NCBI GenBank assembly: GCA_041946685.1
Contig: JBHGAV010000013.1
Coordinates: forward strand, 1 to 64,000
Reading direction: 5' to 3'
DNA from: JBHGAV01 sp041946685
GTDB taxonomy: Bacteria > Acidobacteriota > Terriglobia > Bryobacterales > Bryobacteraceae
Length of the DNA: 64,000 nt
The notes below the pieces were generated by a model, which saw only the letters and a list, made by a program, of their open reading frames with translations, searched no databases and was not told where the DNA came from. Made by a program: the position numbers and the translations under genes. The number at the start of each line of letters is the position of its first letter. Within the stretch, counting starts at the first letter, position 1. Positions 51,842 through 59,457 of this stretch are shown here, in pieces.

Positions 51842-52198
51842 ATGGAAGGCGGTTTCTGGAGCGGACTTCGCCGCTTCATCATGTGGGACTACCAGCGCGG
51901 CAGTTGGCAGTATGACGTCATGGTGGCCCTCATCCTGGCCTTTATCTTCCTGACCCCGAAGGCGTGGTTTCGGGATCAGCCCCGAGCCGCCAGCATCGTG
52001 ATGATCGAAGGTCACGCCGGAAGCGACGTCTGGCTGGCCCCCGAGCTTCTGGCCGAAGTGCCCGAGTCTCAGCGCCTTGCCAGGGCAACCGATTTGGTGC
52101 AGGGCAAGTTCGGAAGGGGTTTCACGGTGGTTAGGGTGCAGCCCATTCTCGATCCCGAATCCGAGATTTCCGGCTACATGGTCCAGGTTCAACCTTGA
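51842..52198 (+). CDS. Small membrane-anchored protein of unknown function
   Basis: 118 aa. One membrane helix (about 25-41, YDVMVALILAFIFLTPKAWF) separates a short N-terminus (WSGLRRFIMWDYQRGSWQ) from a soluble C-terminal domain with ASIVMIEGHAGSDVWLAPEL and GRGFTVVRVQPILDPESEIS. No family recognised. It starts 2 bp after hom and overlaps the LolA-like gene by 4 bp. The neighbour suggests an envelope role. Confidence 0.65.
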   Translation: MEGGFWSGLRRFIMWDYQRGSWQYDVMVALILAFIFLTPKAWFRDQPRAASIVMIEGHAGSDVWLAPELLAEVPESQRLARATDLVQGKFGRGFTVVRVQPILDPESEISGYMVQVQP

Positions 52199-52881
52199 AC
52201 AACCAGGCTCCACTGCGGATGTGTCTCCTGGGTGCGTCTCTGCTCGCGCTCTCCGCCCACGCCGCTTCGCTCGACCAGGTCCTGGCCGCGATGGACAAGA
52301 CGGCCGCATCGTTCAAGGACATGTCGGCGAAGCTGACCCGAACCGATTTCACCGCCGTGATCAAGGACACCACACAGGAGAGCGGCACCGTCCGCATGAA
52401 GCGCGCCGGCCCGAGGGACGTGCGGATGAAGATCGAATTCGGCGAACCGGATGCGCGGACCATCGTCTTCGAGAAGGCCACCGCTCAGATCTACCATCCG
52501 AAGATTCAAACGGTCCAGGTGTACAACCTCGGCAAACAGCGCTCGCTGGTGGACCAGTTCCTGTTGCTCGGTTTTGGAAGCTCCGGCACCGAGCTCAGCA
52601 GGAATTACACCATGAAGGTCACCGGAGAAGAGCAGATTGCCGGAACCGGGACGACCCGCTTGGAGCTTGTTCCAAAGGCTGCGTCCGCGCTGGAGCACCT
52701 GAAACTTGCCGAACTTTGGATTACGGCAGGCGGGTATCCCGTGCAGCAGAAGTTTCACATGCCCTCGGGCGACTATACGTTGATCACGTACGGGGAAGTC
52801 CAGATCAACACCGGTGCGCCTGACGCCGCCTTTCGGATGACGCTTCCCAAAGGCGTTAAGACCGAGTACCCGCAGAAGTAA
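52195..52881 (+). CDS. LolA-like outer-membrane lipoprotein carrier protein
   Basis: 228 aa from TTG 52195. The signal peptide ends LSAHA. The LolA/LolB-fold pattern is clear: LDQVLAAMDKTAASFKDMSA, SGTVRMKRAGPRDVRMKIEF, DARTIVFEKATAQIYHPKIQ and ELWITAGGYPVQQKFHMPSG. It probably carries lipoproteins or another lipid through the periplasm. Acidobacteria often have several LolA-like genes, so I do not call it the LolA itself. Confidence 0.8.
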   Translation: MNNQAPLRMCLLGASLLALSAHAASLDQVLAAMDKTAASFKDMSAKLTRTDFTAVIKDTTQESGTVRMKRAGPRDVRMKIEFGEPDARTIVFEKATAQIYHPKIQTVQVYNLGKQRSLVDQFLLLGFGSSGTELSRNYTMKVTGEEQIAGTGTTRLELVPKAASALEHLKLAELWITAGGYPVQQKFHMPSGDYTLITYGEVQINTGAPDAAFRMTLPKGVKTEYPQK

Positions 52882-52883
52882 GG

Positions 52884-52889
52884 TATAAT
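52884..52889 (+). promoter_or_regulatory. Isolated TATAAT before the acyltransferase-like gene
   Basis: TATAAT lies 33 bp before the ATG at 52923, just behind the LolA-like stop, in an AT-rich patch (GGTATAATAAAATAC). A matching -35 would fall at about 52861-52867 and is not good. It is a weak promoter candidate. Confidence 0.3.
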
Positions 52890-52922
52890 AAAATACACTC
52901 TACTTCTGGCGTTTCTTGATTG

Positions 52923-54023
52923 ATGGCACCCGTCAAATCGTCCTCATCGCGTTTCGCCTTCATCGACTGGACGCGCGGCCTTGCCGCCGTCATCATGTTG
53001 AACGGCCACGTTTTCCACTCCTTCACGCACCCGGACCATCGCAACGGCTCCGCGTTCGTGCTCACCCAGTTCATCGGCGGCATGCCGCCGGCGTTCTTCC
53101 TGTTCCTGCTCGGCGTTACCCTGGCGTTCCTAATGGAAAGCCGGGAACGCCAGGCGCTGCCTCTCCGCGGGCGGGTGCTGGCCGCACTCGGCCGCTCCAG
53201 ATACCTGCTAGGCATCGCCGTGTTGTTCCGGCTTCAGCTCTTCGTCGTCGGGCTGCCCAACACCCGCTGGCAGGATCTGTTCCGGGTCGACATTCTCAAC
53301 GCCATGGGATTTGCGGTCCTGGCGTTCTCCGGGCTGGCGGTGCTCACGACGGCGGCCCGGGTGCGCGCAGGCGCCGTGGCCGGGCTGCTGGTGGCCTTTG
53401 GAGCACCCCTGGTTTCTATGCTCGATCTGAGCTGGGTTCCTTCGGCCCTGCGGGCTTACATTGTGCCCGATTCGCTGGCCTTCGGCTTCTTCCCCTGGGC
53501 AGCGTTTGTCGCCTTTGGCATCAGCGCGGGCAGCATACTGCGGCTGACGCGCCGGGAGCAACTCGACCGCCTCATGCAGTGGGCAGCCCTGCTGGGCTTG
53601 CTGTTGATTCTTGGCGCAAGGTACTGCTCCGGCATACCGTATTCCCTTTACCCCAAGTCGGATTTCTGGCTCAACAGCCCTTGGCTGATCCTCATCAAGC
53701 TGGGTGTCGTTGTCCTAACGCTGACGGCGGCCTATGTGTGGACCCAACACGGCGCCAACGCCGGCTGGAGCTGGGTGCGCCAGTTTGGGACGACATCATT
53801 ACTGGTCTACTGGGTGCACACCGAACTGGTCTACGGCCGGTGGCTGTATTTCTGGAAAGAGAGTCTCGCCCCGGCCCAGACGGCGCTTGCTTCGCTTGGG
53901 GTGGTTCTCCTCATGCTGGGCCTGTCGGTCCTGAAGACGAACTGGAAGAACGTCCGCCTGAGCCTGACGCGGCTCGGCTTGGGATACCCGGTGGCGGAGC
54001 CGCACCGGGTCCCGGGCGACTAG
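52923..54023 (+). CDS. DUF1624/HGSNAT-like multi-pass membrane protein
   Basis: 366 aa with about ten membrane helices, starting MMAPVKSSSSRFAFIDWTRG or one residue later. The motif FIDWTRGLAAVIMLNGHVFH matches the start of the heparan-alpha-glucosaminide acetyltransferase-like and related acyltransferase families, whose catalytic His is in this region. GMPPAFFLFLLGVTLAFLME and YLLGIAVLFRLQLFVVGLP follow. It may transfer acyl groups across the inner membrane to a glycan; this is inferred from family shape. Confidence 0.7.
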   Translation: MAPVKSSSSRFAFIDWTRGLAAVIMLNGHVFHSFTHPDHRNGSAFVLTQFIGGMPPAFFLFLLGVTLAFLMESRERQALPLRGRVLAALGRSRYLLGIAVLFRLQLFVVGLPNTRWQDLFRVDILNAMGFAVLAFSGLAVLTTAARVRAGAVAGLLVAFGAPLVSMLDLSWVPSALRAYIVPDSLAFGFFPWAAFVAFGISAGSILRLTRREQLDRLMQWAALLGLLLILGARYCSGIPYSLYPKSDFWLNSPWLILIKLGVVVLTLTAAYVWTQHGANAGWSWVRQFGTTSLLVYWVHTELVYGRWLYFWKESLAPAQTALASLGVVLLMLGLSVLKTNWKNVRLSLTRLGLGYPVAEPHRVPGD

Positions 54024-54058
54024 TCCAGCTCGCCGGTATCGCCGCTCACGCCCGACTG

Positions 54059-54075
54059 TGATAATGTCTGAATTG
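54059..54075 (+). promoter_or_regulatory. Extended -10 and dyad before the response regulator gene
   Basis: GATAAT (54059-54064) with TG one base before it forms an extended -10. The next bases TGTCTGAATTGACA (54064-54077 approximately) form a TGTC/GACA dyad ending at the ATG. A start near 54071 would give a leader under ten bases, and there is no Shine-Dalgarno site, so the mRNA may be nearly leaderless. Confidence 0.35.
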
Positions 54076-54077
54076 AC

Positions 54078-54779
54078 ATGCGGATATTGTTGATCGAGGA
54101 TGAAAAGCGCATCGCCGATTTCATTGCACGTGGGCTGGAAGGCAGCGGGTATTCCGTCGACTTAGCGGAGAACGGCCAGCAAGCCCTAGACCGGATCGCG
54201 GATGCTGTCTACGATCTGGTGATTCTGGACCTCATGCTGCCCGACATGGACGGGCTTGTTGTCCTGGAGAAAATCCGCAACCGGAAGGTTACGCAGCCGG
54301 TGCTCATACTGAGCGCCCGGGGGTCCCTGGACGACCGCGTGAAGGGCTTGGACATCGGCGCGGACGATTACCTGGTGAAGCCGTTTGCCTTCGTGGAGTT
54401 GCTGGCCCGAATCCGGGCTCTGCTGCGGCGCGGGCAGGCGCTGCCGGACCGTTTGCAGGTGGGCGACCTGTCCATGGACTGCGTACGGCGAAAGGTCAGC
54501 CGCGGCAGCGTGGGCATCGAACTGGCCCCCAAAGAATTCGGCATCCTCGAATACCTTATGCGCAACAAGGGCCGGCCGCTGAGCCGCACCATGATCGTCG
54601 AGCACGTGTGGGAGACCGACTACACCGGCCTCACCAACATCGTGGACGTCTACATTCGTCATCTGCGCAGCAAGATCGACGACGATTGGCCCGAGAAGCT
54701 CATCCGCACGGTGCGGGGGATCGGATACATGATCGGGCCTGCGCAGGAGGCCGGCTCCGTAACCCCCGCAAGCAGGTAG
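54078..54779 (+). CDS. OmpR-family response regulator (CusR/QseB-like)
   Basis: 233 aa. Receiver with acceptor D51 (LVILDLMLPDMDG), Lys in ADDYLVKPF, and a winged-helix DNA-binding domain (LAPKEFGILEYLMRNKGRPL, NIVDVYIRHLRSKIDDDW, RGIGYMIG). The kinase starts 6 bp downstream. The closest common families respond to metals or envelope stress, but the signal here cannot be deduced. Confidence 0.9.
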   Translation: MRILLIEDEKRIADFIARGLEGSGYSVDLAENGQQALDRIADAVYDLVILDLMLPDMDGLVVLEKIRNRKVTQPVLILSARGSLDDRVKGLDIGADDYLVKPFAFVELLARIRALLRRGQALPDRLQVGDLSMDCVRRKVSRGSVGIELAPKEFGILEYLMRNKGRPLSRTMIVEHVWETDYTGLTNIVDVYIRHLRSKIDDDWPEKLIRTVRGIGYMIGPAQEAGSVTPASR

Positions 54780-54785
54780 TCCGTA

Positions 54786-56261
54786 ATGGCCGAATCGGGC
54801 CTGAAGACCAAGTTCACCCGCAGGCTGGGTTTTCGTCTCACGGCGGGGTATCTGGTCTTCTTCGCCTTCCTGCTCACCGTAGTCGGGTTGTATTTCCGCA
54901 GCACCCTGATCGGCATCCAGGAGTCGCAGATCAGGGAACTGGTGGAAGAAGACTGGTCGACCCTGGGCCGTTTCCTAAAGCAGAGCGGGGCGGGTTTGAT
55001 GTGGGACTACAACCCCGACAGTCCCCAGGATTCCTTCATCGTCGAGCGGCTTCAGCGCCTTCTCCTATTGGCCGACCAGGAGGGCAACCTGATCCAGGTT
55101 TCGGCCGCCTACCGTGTCATCGGAGTGGAACCGCCGGACGAGATCCAGCGAGTCCTCCATTCCGAGGAGCCCACCTGGAAAGTCAGCCGCGACCCGTGGG
55201 GGACGAGCTACATGATCCGTCTGGGGAGGATGATCAAACCCGACGGGCGGCGTTACTTCGTCGCGATGGGGCGAAACATGGCCCTCACCGATGCGAACGT
55301 CCGGCAATTCACGTGGCGATACTTCGCCGGCCTTCCCGTCCTGGTGCTGTTCGGGGGAATGCTGGGCTGGTTTCTGACCAGGCACGCTCTCCAACCCCTG
55401 CAGGAGGTTGTGCGGGCATCGGAGTCCATCACCGGCTCGAATCTCAGCTTGCGCATTCCGCTCAGAGAGGCCGGCGACGAGCTCGACCGTCTGATCGACA
55501 CTTTCAACCGCATGATTGAACGGCTGGAGAACTCGTTCCAGCAGATGCGGCAGTTCACGGCCGACGTTTCTCACGAGCTGCGGACGCCGATCACGGCGGT
55601 TCGCGGCCAGTTGGAGGTAGCCCTGATGACCGCCCGCGGGGAGGAGCAACTGCGCGACGCCATCCTGACGGCGCTGGACGAGGCCGAGCGCCTGTCCGAC
55701 TTCATCAAGGCGATGCTTCAGCTATCCCAGGCGGAATCGGGACAACTGGTGCTCAAGAAGTCGCCCCTGGACCTCTGCCTGCTGATTCGCAACACCCTGG
55801 AGCAATTTCACCTCGCTGCCGAAGAGGCGGGGCTTGTACTGAGGGCGGATCTGCCCCAGGAATGTGTCGCGGAGGTCGACCGCATTCAGTTCGAGCGTCT
55901 CCTGACAAACCTGCTTTCCAACGCGATCAAGTACACGCCAGCCGGTGGAGAGGTCCGCGTCAACGTCTGGGCGAACCCCCACCGGGTCGAGGTTTCCGTG
56001 GAGGACACCGGCCGCGGCATCCCAAACGAGCACCTGCCTCACATCTTCGATCGCTTTTATCGCGTTCCCAGCACCGACTCCAGCAGCAGCCGCGGGATCG
56101 GCCTGGGACTGAGCTTCGTAGCTTGGATTGCCAAGGCGCACGGCGGCAGAGTGGACGTGACCAGCACTCAGGGCAAAGGCACCAGGTTTGTGGTGACCTT
56201 ACCCCTGACTTCCGTCCCGGCGTCGGCGGCAGTGGCGCGGAATGGAGAGGCAGCGAAATGA
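54786..56261 (+). CDS. Sensor histidine kinase (CusS-like)
   Basis: 491 aa. Two membrane helices (about 16-38 and 180-198) enclose a periplasmic domain of about 140 residues. HAMP (about 199-250), HisKA with H263 in FTADVSHELRTPITAVRGQL, and an ATPase domain (LLTNLLSNAIKYTPAGGEVR, VEDTGRGIPNEHLPHIFDRF, RGIGLGLSFVAWIAKAHGG) complete it. It pairs with the regulator 54078-54779 and its stop overlaps the STAS gene (ATGA). Confidence 0.9.
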   Translation: MAESGLKTKFTRRLGFRLTAGYLVFFAFLLTVVGLYFRSTLIGIQESQIRELVEEDWSTLGRFLKQSGAGLMWDYNPDSPQDSFIVERLQRLLLLADQEGNLIQVSAAYRVIGVEPPDEIQRVLHSEEPTWKVSRDPWGTSYMIRLGRMIKPDGRRYFVAMGRNMALTDANVRQFTWRYFAGLPVLVLFGGMLGWFLTRHALQPLQEVVRASESITGSNLSLRIPLREAGDELDRLIDTFNRMIERLENSFQQMRQFTADVSHELRTPITAVRGQLEVALMTARGEEQLRDAILTALDEAERLSDFIKAMLQLSQAESGQLVLKKSPLDLCLLIRNTLEQFHLAAEEAGLVLRADLPQECVAEVDRIQFERLLTNLLSNAIKYTPAGGEVRVNVWANPHRVEVSVEDTGRGIPNEHLPHIFDRFYRVPSTDSSSSRGIGLGLSFVAWIAKAHGGRVDVTSTQGKGTRFVVTLPLTSVPASAAVARNGEAAK

Positions 56262-56671
56262 GTCTGGAAATCAGCCGTCGTGAGAAAGAAGGCATCCTTA
56301 TCCTGGACCTGAAGGGACCTCTGACCGCAGGGCAGGCGGCCACTGCGCTTCGCGACTCCCTGCGCACACACATGGGAGAGGGATCCAGGAATGTGATCCT
56401 GAACCTGAGCGAAGTGGAGAACATCGACAGCACGGGCTTGGGCGCGATGGTGATGTGCTTTACGGCGCTGCGCAAGTCCAAGGGCCGGCTGGTATTGCTG
56501 CATCTCAACCGGAGGCACCTGGAACTGCTGGTGCTCACCAAGCTCTCCACTGTGTTTGAGATCTTCGACGACGAGCAACAGGCGGTAAACAGCTTCTTCC
56601 CCAGCCGCCAGATCAGGCGCTTCGACATCCTCAGCTTCATCGAGCAGCAGCGAAGCGATATCGAGGATTAG
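56258..56671 (+). CDS. STAS-domain anti-sigma factor antagonist
   Basis: 137 aa. The STAS core is complete: ILILDLKGPLTAGQAATAL, NVILNLSEVENIDSTGLGAM with the phosphorylatable serine in DSTGLG, and GRLVLLHLNRRHLELLVLTK. The last 20 residues (QIRRFDILSFIEQQRSDIED) extend past the normal domain. It is translationally coupled to the sensor kinase, which suggests a link between a two-component system and a partner-switching (sigma/anti-sigma) path. No RsbW-type kinase is nearby. Confidence 0.88.
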   Translation: MSLEISRREKEGILILDLKGPLTAGQAATALRDSLRTHMGEGSRNVILNLSEVENIDSTGLGAMVMCFTALRKSKGRLVLLHLNRRHLELLVLTKLSTVFEIFDDEQQAVNSFFPSRQIRRFDILSFIEQQRSDIED

Positions 56672-56696
56672 GTCGATTCGCTAGGATAGTCTCTTC

Positions 56697-58001
56697 ATGC
56701 GATTGGCCGTCATCGGGGGGCAGGGCGCCGGTTTGAGCGCCGCATCGCGCGCGCGCAGAGTCGACCCGAGCCTGGAGGTCGTGGTTCTCGAGAAGGGAGA
56801 GACGATCTCGTACGTGACGTGCGCCTTGCCGTACTTCGTCGAGGGGAGAGTGCCTTCCGAAGCGGACCTGATCGTGCACACCGCCGATCAGCTCCGCCGC
56901 GAGCGCGGGATCGAGGTGCGGACGGGCGTATCCGTGCAGCAGATACGCCACGCCCGCCGCGAGTTGATCCTCACCGGCGGCGAACGCCTGGCGTACGACC
57001 GGCTGGTGATCGCCACCGGGGCCCGCCCGGACCGTGCCGTGCTCGGGTCAAGGCCGCCGGCAAGCGCGTTCCACCTGCACACGCTCGAGGATGCCCGCCG
57101 CCTTCGCGCCCTGATCGAGACAGGCAGGCCGCGGTGCGCGGTGGTGATCGGCGCAGGTTACGTCGGCCTCGAAGCCGCCGATGTGCTTCGGGCGCGCGGC
57201 CTGGAGGTAACGGTGCTGGAGGCCTCGGCGGACGTTCTCGGACGCCCCGATGCCGATCTCACCAGGGATGTGCGGCAGGAACTCGCGCGATCGGGCATCG
57301 AGCTGCGCCTGGAGACGCCGGTCGTGAACGTCGCCGACGGCCGGGTCAACGACGTTCCCTGCGACCTAATTGTGGCGGCAGCCGGATTGCGTCCTAACGT
57401 CGAACTGGCCGCCGAGGCAGGCGTGCGGCTGGGGGCAACCGGCGCCATCGCCGTGGATCAACGCATGGAGACCAATATCTCGGGGATCTTCGCCGCCGGA
57501 GATTGTGCCGAGGCCGTTCACCTGGTTACGGGCCGTCCGGCCTACATCCCGCTGGGGACAACCGCCAACCGCATGGGCCGCGTGGCGGGGGCGTGCGCGG
57601 CCGGGGGGAGGGAGCGGTTCGGGGGGATCGTGGGCACCTCCATCGTCAAGGTCTGCAAGTTGGGCGTGGCGATGACGGGGCTCTCGGCGGTGGAGGCCAA
57701 GAGGGAAGGTTTCGAGCCGGTCTCGGCCAGGATCACAGCCATGGACCACCCGAAGCACTTCAAGGGACGCCCCACCACAGTCGAATTGACCGCCGACCGC
57801 GGCTCCCGCCGGCTCGTGGGCGGCACGGTTATCGGCGAGGCCGGCGTTCCGGGACGCATCAACGTCATAGCCCAGGCTCTGACCTGCCGCATGCGGGTCG
57901 AGGAGTTCGAGCAACTCGACCTCGCCTACACGCCTCCGTTCACGCCCGCCGTGGACCCCGTCCTGGTGGCGGCGCGCCAGTTGCTGAAATTGCTAGACTG
58001 A
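56697..58001 (+). CDS. CoA-disulfide-reductase-like FAD oxidoreductase
   Basis: 434 aa pyridine-nucleotide-disulfide family protein. FAD site MRLAVIGGQGAGLSAASRAR, redox Cys in ISYVTCALPYFVEGR (the single-cysteine CoADR/NADH-oxidase type), NAD site CAVVIGAGYVGLEAADVLRA, and second FAD motif ISGIFAAGDCAEAVHLVTGR. The C-terminal dimer domain (GTTANRMGRVAGACAAGG, GTSIVKVCKLGVAMTGLSA) is present, without a rhodanese fusion. It reduces CoA disulfide or oxygen or sulfur. The next gene is an orphan ferredoxin-like NuoI. Confidence 0.85.
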   Translation: MRLAVIGGQGAGLSAASRARRVDPSLEVVVLEKGETISYVTCALPYFVEGRVPSEADLIVHTADQLRRERGIEVRTGVSVQQIRHARRELILTGGERLAYDRLVIATGARPDRAVLGSRPPASAFHLHTLEDARRLRALIETGRPRCAVVIGAGYVGLEAADVLRARGLEVTVLEASADVLGRPDADLTRDVRQELARSGIELRLETPVVNVADGRVNDVPCDLIVAAAGLRPNVELAAEAGVRLGATGAIAVDQRMETNISGIFAAGDCAEAVHLVTGRPAYIPLGTTANRMGRVAGACAAGGRERFGGIVGTSIVKVCKLGVAMTGLSAVEAKREGFEPVSARITAMDHPKHFKGRPTTVELTADRGSRRLVGGTVIGEAGVPGRINVIAQALTCRMRVEEFEQLDLAYTPPFTPAVDPVLVAARQLLKLLD

Positions 58002-58061
58002 AGACGAGGGGCCCGCTGGCGTGTGCCGTCTGGAGTGCGCGCGGGTTTGAGGCAGCAAGGG

Positions 58062-58529
58062 ATGGCAACAGAGGTCTTGAAGTCGGCCTCCGCGATCGCC
58101 AAGGGGATGGCGACCACACTGAAGGAGTTGCTGTCGCCCACCATCACGGAGGACTACCCCGACGAGCCTCCCAAGCTCCAGGAGCGCTACCGCGGCGTCC
58201 ATGTTCTCCGCCGCGACGAGAACGGCATGGAGAAGTGCGTGGCCTGCTTCCTGTGCGCCGTGGCCTGCCCTTCCAACTGCATCTACATCGAGGCGGCTGA
58301 GAACACCGACACTGTGCGGATCAGCGGCGGGGAGCGCTACGCCAAGGTCTACAACATCGATTACAACCGGTGCATCTTCTGCGGTTATTGCGTGGAGGCC
58401 TGCCCCACCGACGCGATCACGCACGGCCACGGCTTCGAGGTGGCCAGCTATAACACTTCGACGCTCATCTACCGCAAGGAGCGGCTCCTGGAGCCGCTGC
58501 CCGAGGCGAAGAAGACAGCCTCAGATTGA
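58062..58529 (+). CDS. nuoI: Orphan NuoI-type 2[4Fe-4S] ferredoxin
   Basis: 155 aa from ATG 58062 with AAGGG before it. Two complete [4Fe-4S] motifs are seen: CVACFLCAVACP and CIFCGYCVEACP. The start KSASAIAKGMATTLKELLSP, the YDEPP-like sequence and the C-terminal tail match NADH dehydrogenase I subunit I. No other nuo gene is near, so this is either a dispersed complex I gene or an electron carrier for the flavoprotein upstream. The end overlaps the convergent PEP-CTERM gene by 65 bp. Confidence 0.85.
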   Translation: MATEVLKSASAIAKGMATTLKELLSPTITEDYPDEPPKLQERYRGVHVLRRDENGMEKCVACFLCAVACPSNCIYIEAAENTDTVRISGGERYAKVYNIDYNRCIFCGYCVEACPTDAITHGHGFEVASYNTSTLIYRKERLLEPLPEAKKTASD

Positions 58530-59343
58530 CCCTGCGCCGCCATCCCAGCAACGCCGCAACCGCCAATCCTGCGCCGGCCAGCGCCAGCGACGACGGCTCC
58601 GGAACCTCCGAGGGATCCGAACCTCCTTCCGGCTTTTCGTAAGAGCCGAGGTTGGTGAATAGCAGGTTGCGAACGCTTCCCGGCGAGAACTCGAAGACGT
58701 TACTATCCATCCTGTCGCCGAACACGAAGACGTAACCCAGCCCGATCTGCTCGAAGTGGAGGTACGCTTCAGCGGCGGCAATCTGCGAGTCGGTCCATCC
58801 GGCCCCACCCGTCGTCAGGGTTGTTCCACCGGAGATCCGTCTTCCCGGAGTCCCGCCCACGAACCTGCCGTCGAGCCCGGCCGTGGCAAAAGACGCATCG
58901 ATCAGGTACATGTTCTGGTCCATGGTGCTGCCTGAGACCTGAATGGTCGAGCCGATCCCGCTCAGCAGCGTGTTGGCGTAGACATGGGTGTCGGGGTTCT
59001 GGTCCTCGAACAAGATCAGCAGCCCGCCGCTGGTGACGAAGGACGAGATTGCGCTGATCTCCTCGGCCGTGGGCGCGCGGCCCGGACCGCCGACCACGAA
59101 TGAGTCGAAACCGGCCACCGCCGAGGCGGTGGCCGGTCCGTCCGGCGCCACCGTGTTACCAGCCGCGACCATCAGCGCATACACCTTCGAGAAGAACGTC
59201 AAGTCGTTCCAGGTGGTCGGCACGCCGTTCACGTCAACCCAGCTTTCTTCCCACTGCCCGATGACTCCCGCCTGCATGATTCCTGTGAACGCCACTGCCA
59301 GCAGCAGCATCGCTGCTGTGCGGCATACCCGTGACTTGTGCAC
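58465..59343 (-). CDS. PEP-CTERM-anchored exported protein
   Basis: 292 aa. Signal peptide to about MQAG; body WEESWVDVNGVPTTWNDLTF, DSFVVGGPGRAPTAEEISAI and SSFVTSGGLLILFEDQNPDT with a flavodoxin/ThuA-like open fold. A clear PEP-CTERM sorting signal follows: VPEPSSLALAGAGLAVAALL then GWRRR. Such proteins are cut and released by an exosortase, which is not in this window. Unusually the frame runs on for 21 residues (VNLRLSSSPRAAAPGAAPCG) beyond the RRR and into the nuoI 3' end. Confidence 0.78.
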   Translation of the reverse strand: MHKSRVCRTAAMLLLAVAFTGIMQAGVIGQWEESWVDVNGVPTTWNDLTFFSKVYALMVAAGNTVAPDGPATASAVAGFDSFVVGGPGRAPTAEEISAISSFVTSGGLLILFEDQNPDTHVYANTLLSGIGSTIQVSGSTMDQNMYLIDASFATAGLDGRFVGGTPGRRISGGTTLTTGGAGWTDSQIAAAEAYLHFEQIGLGYVFVFGDRMDSNVFEFSPGSVRNLLFTNLGSYEKPEGGSDPSEVPEPSSLALAGAGLAVAALLGWRRRVNLRLSSSPRAAAPGAAPCGR

Positions 59344-59457
59344 GCCGAACCTCCGTCTACCGTTTCCTCCGTCGAGACAGCCCTCCCGCAGGGGAAAGCC
59401 TTACCCGGAACCGACTAGTCTAGGAGGGCCCATCCGGCTGCGGAAGGAGCATCCGGC

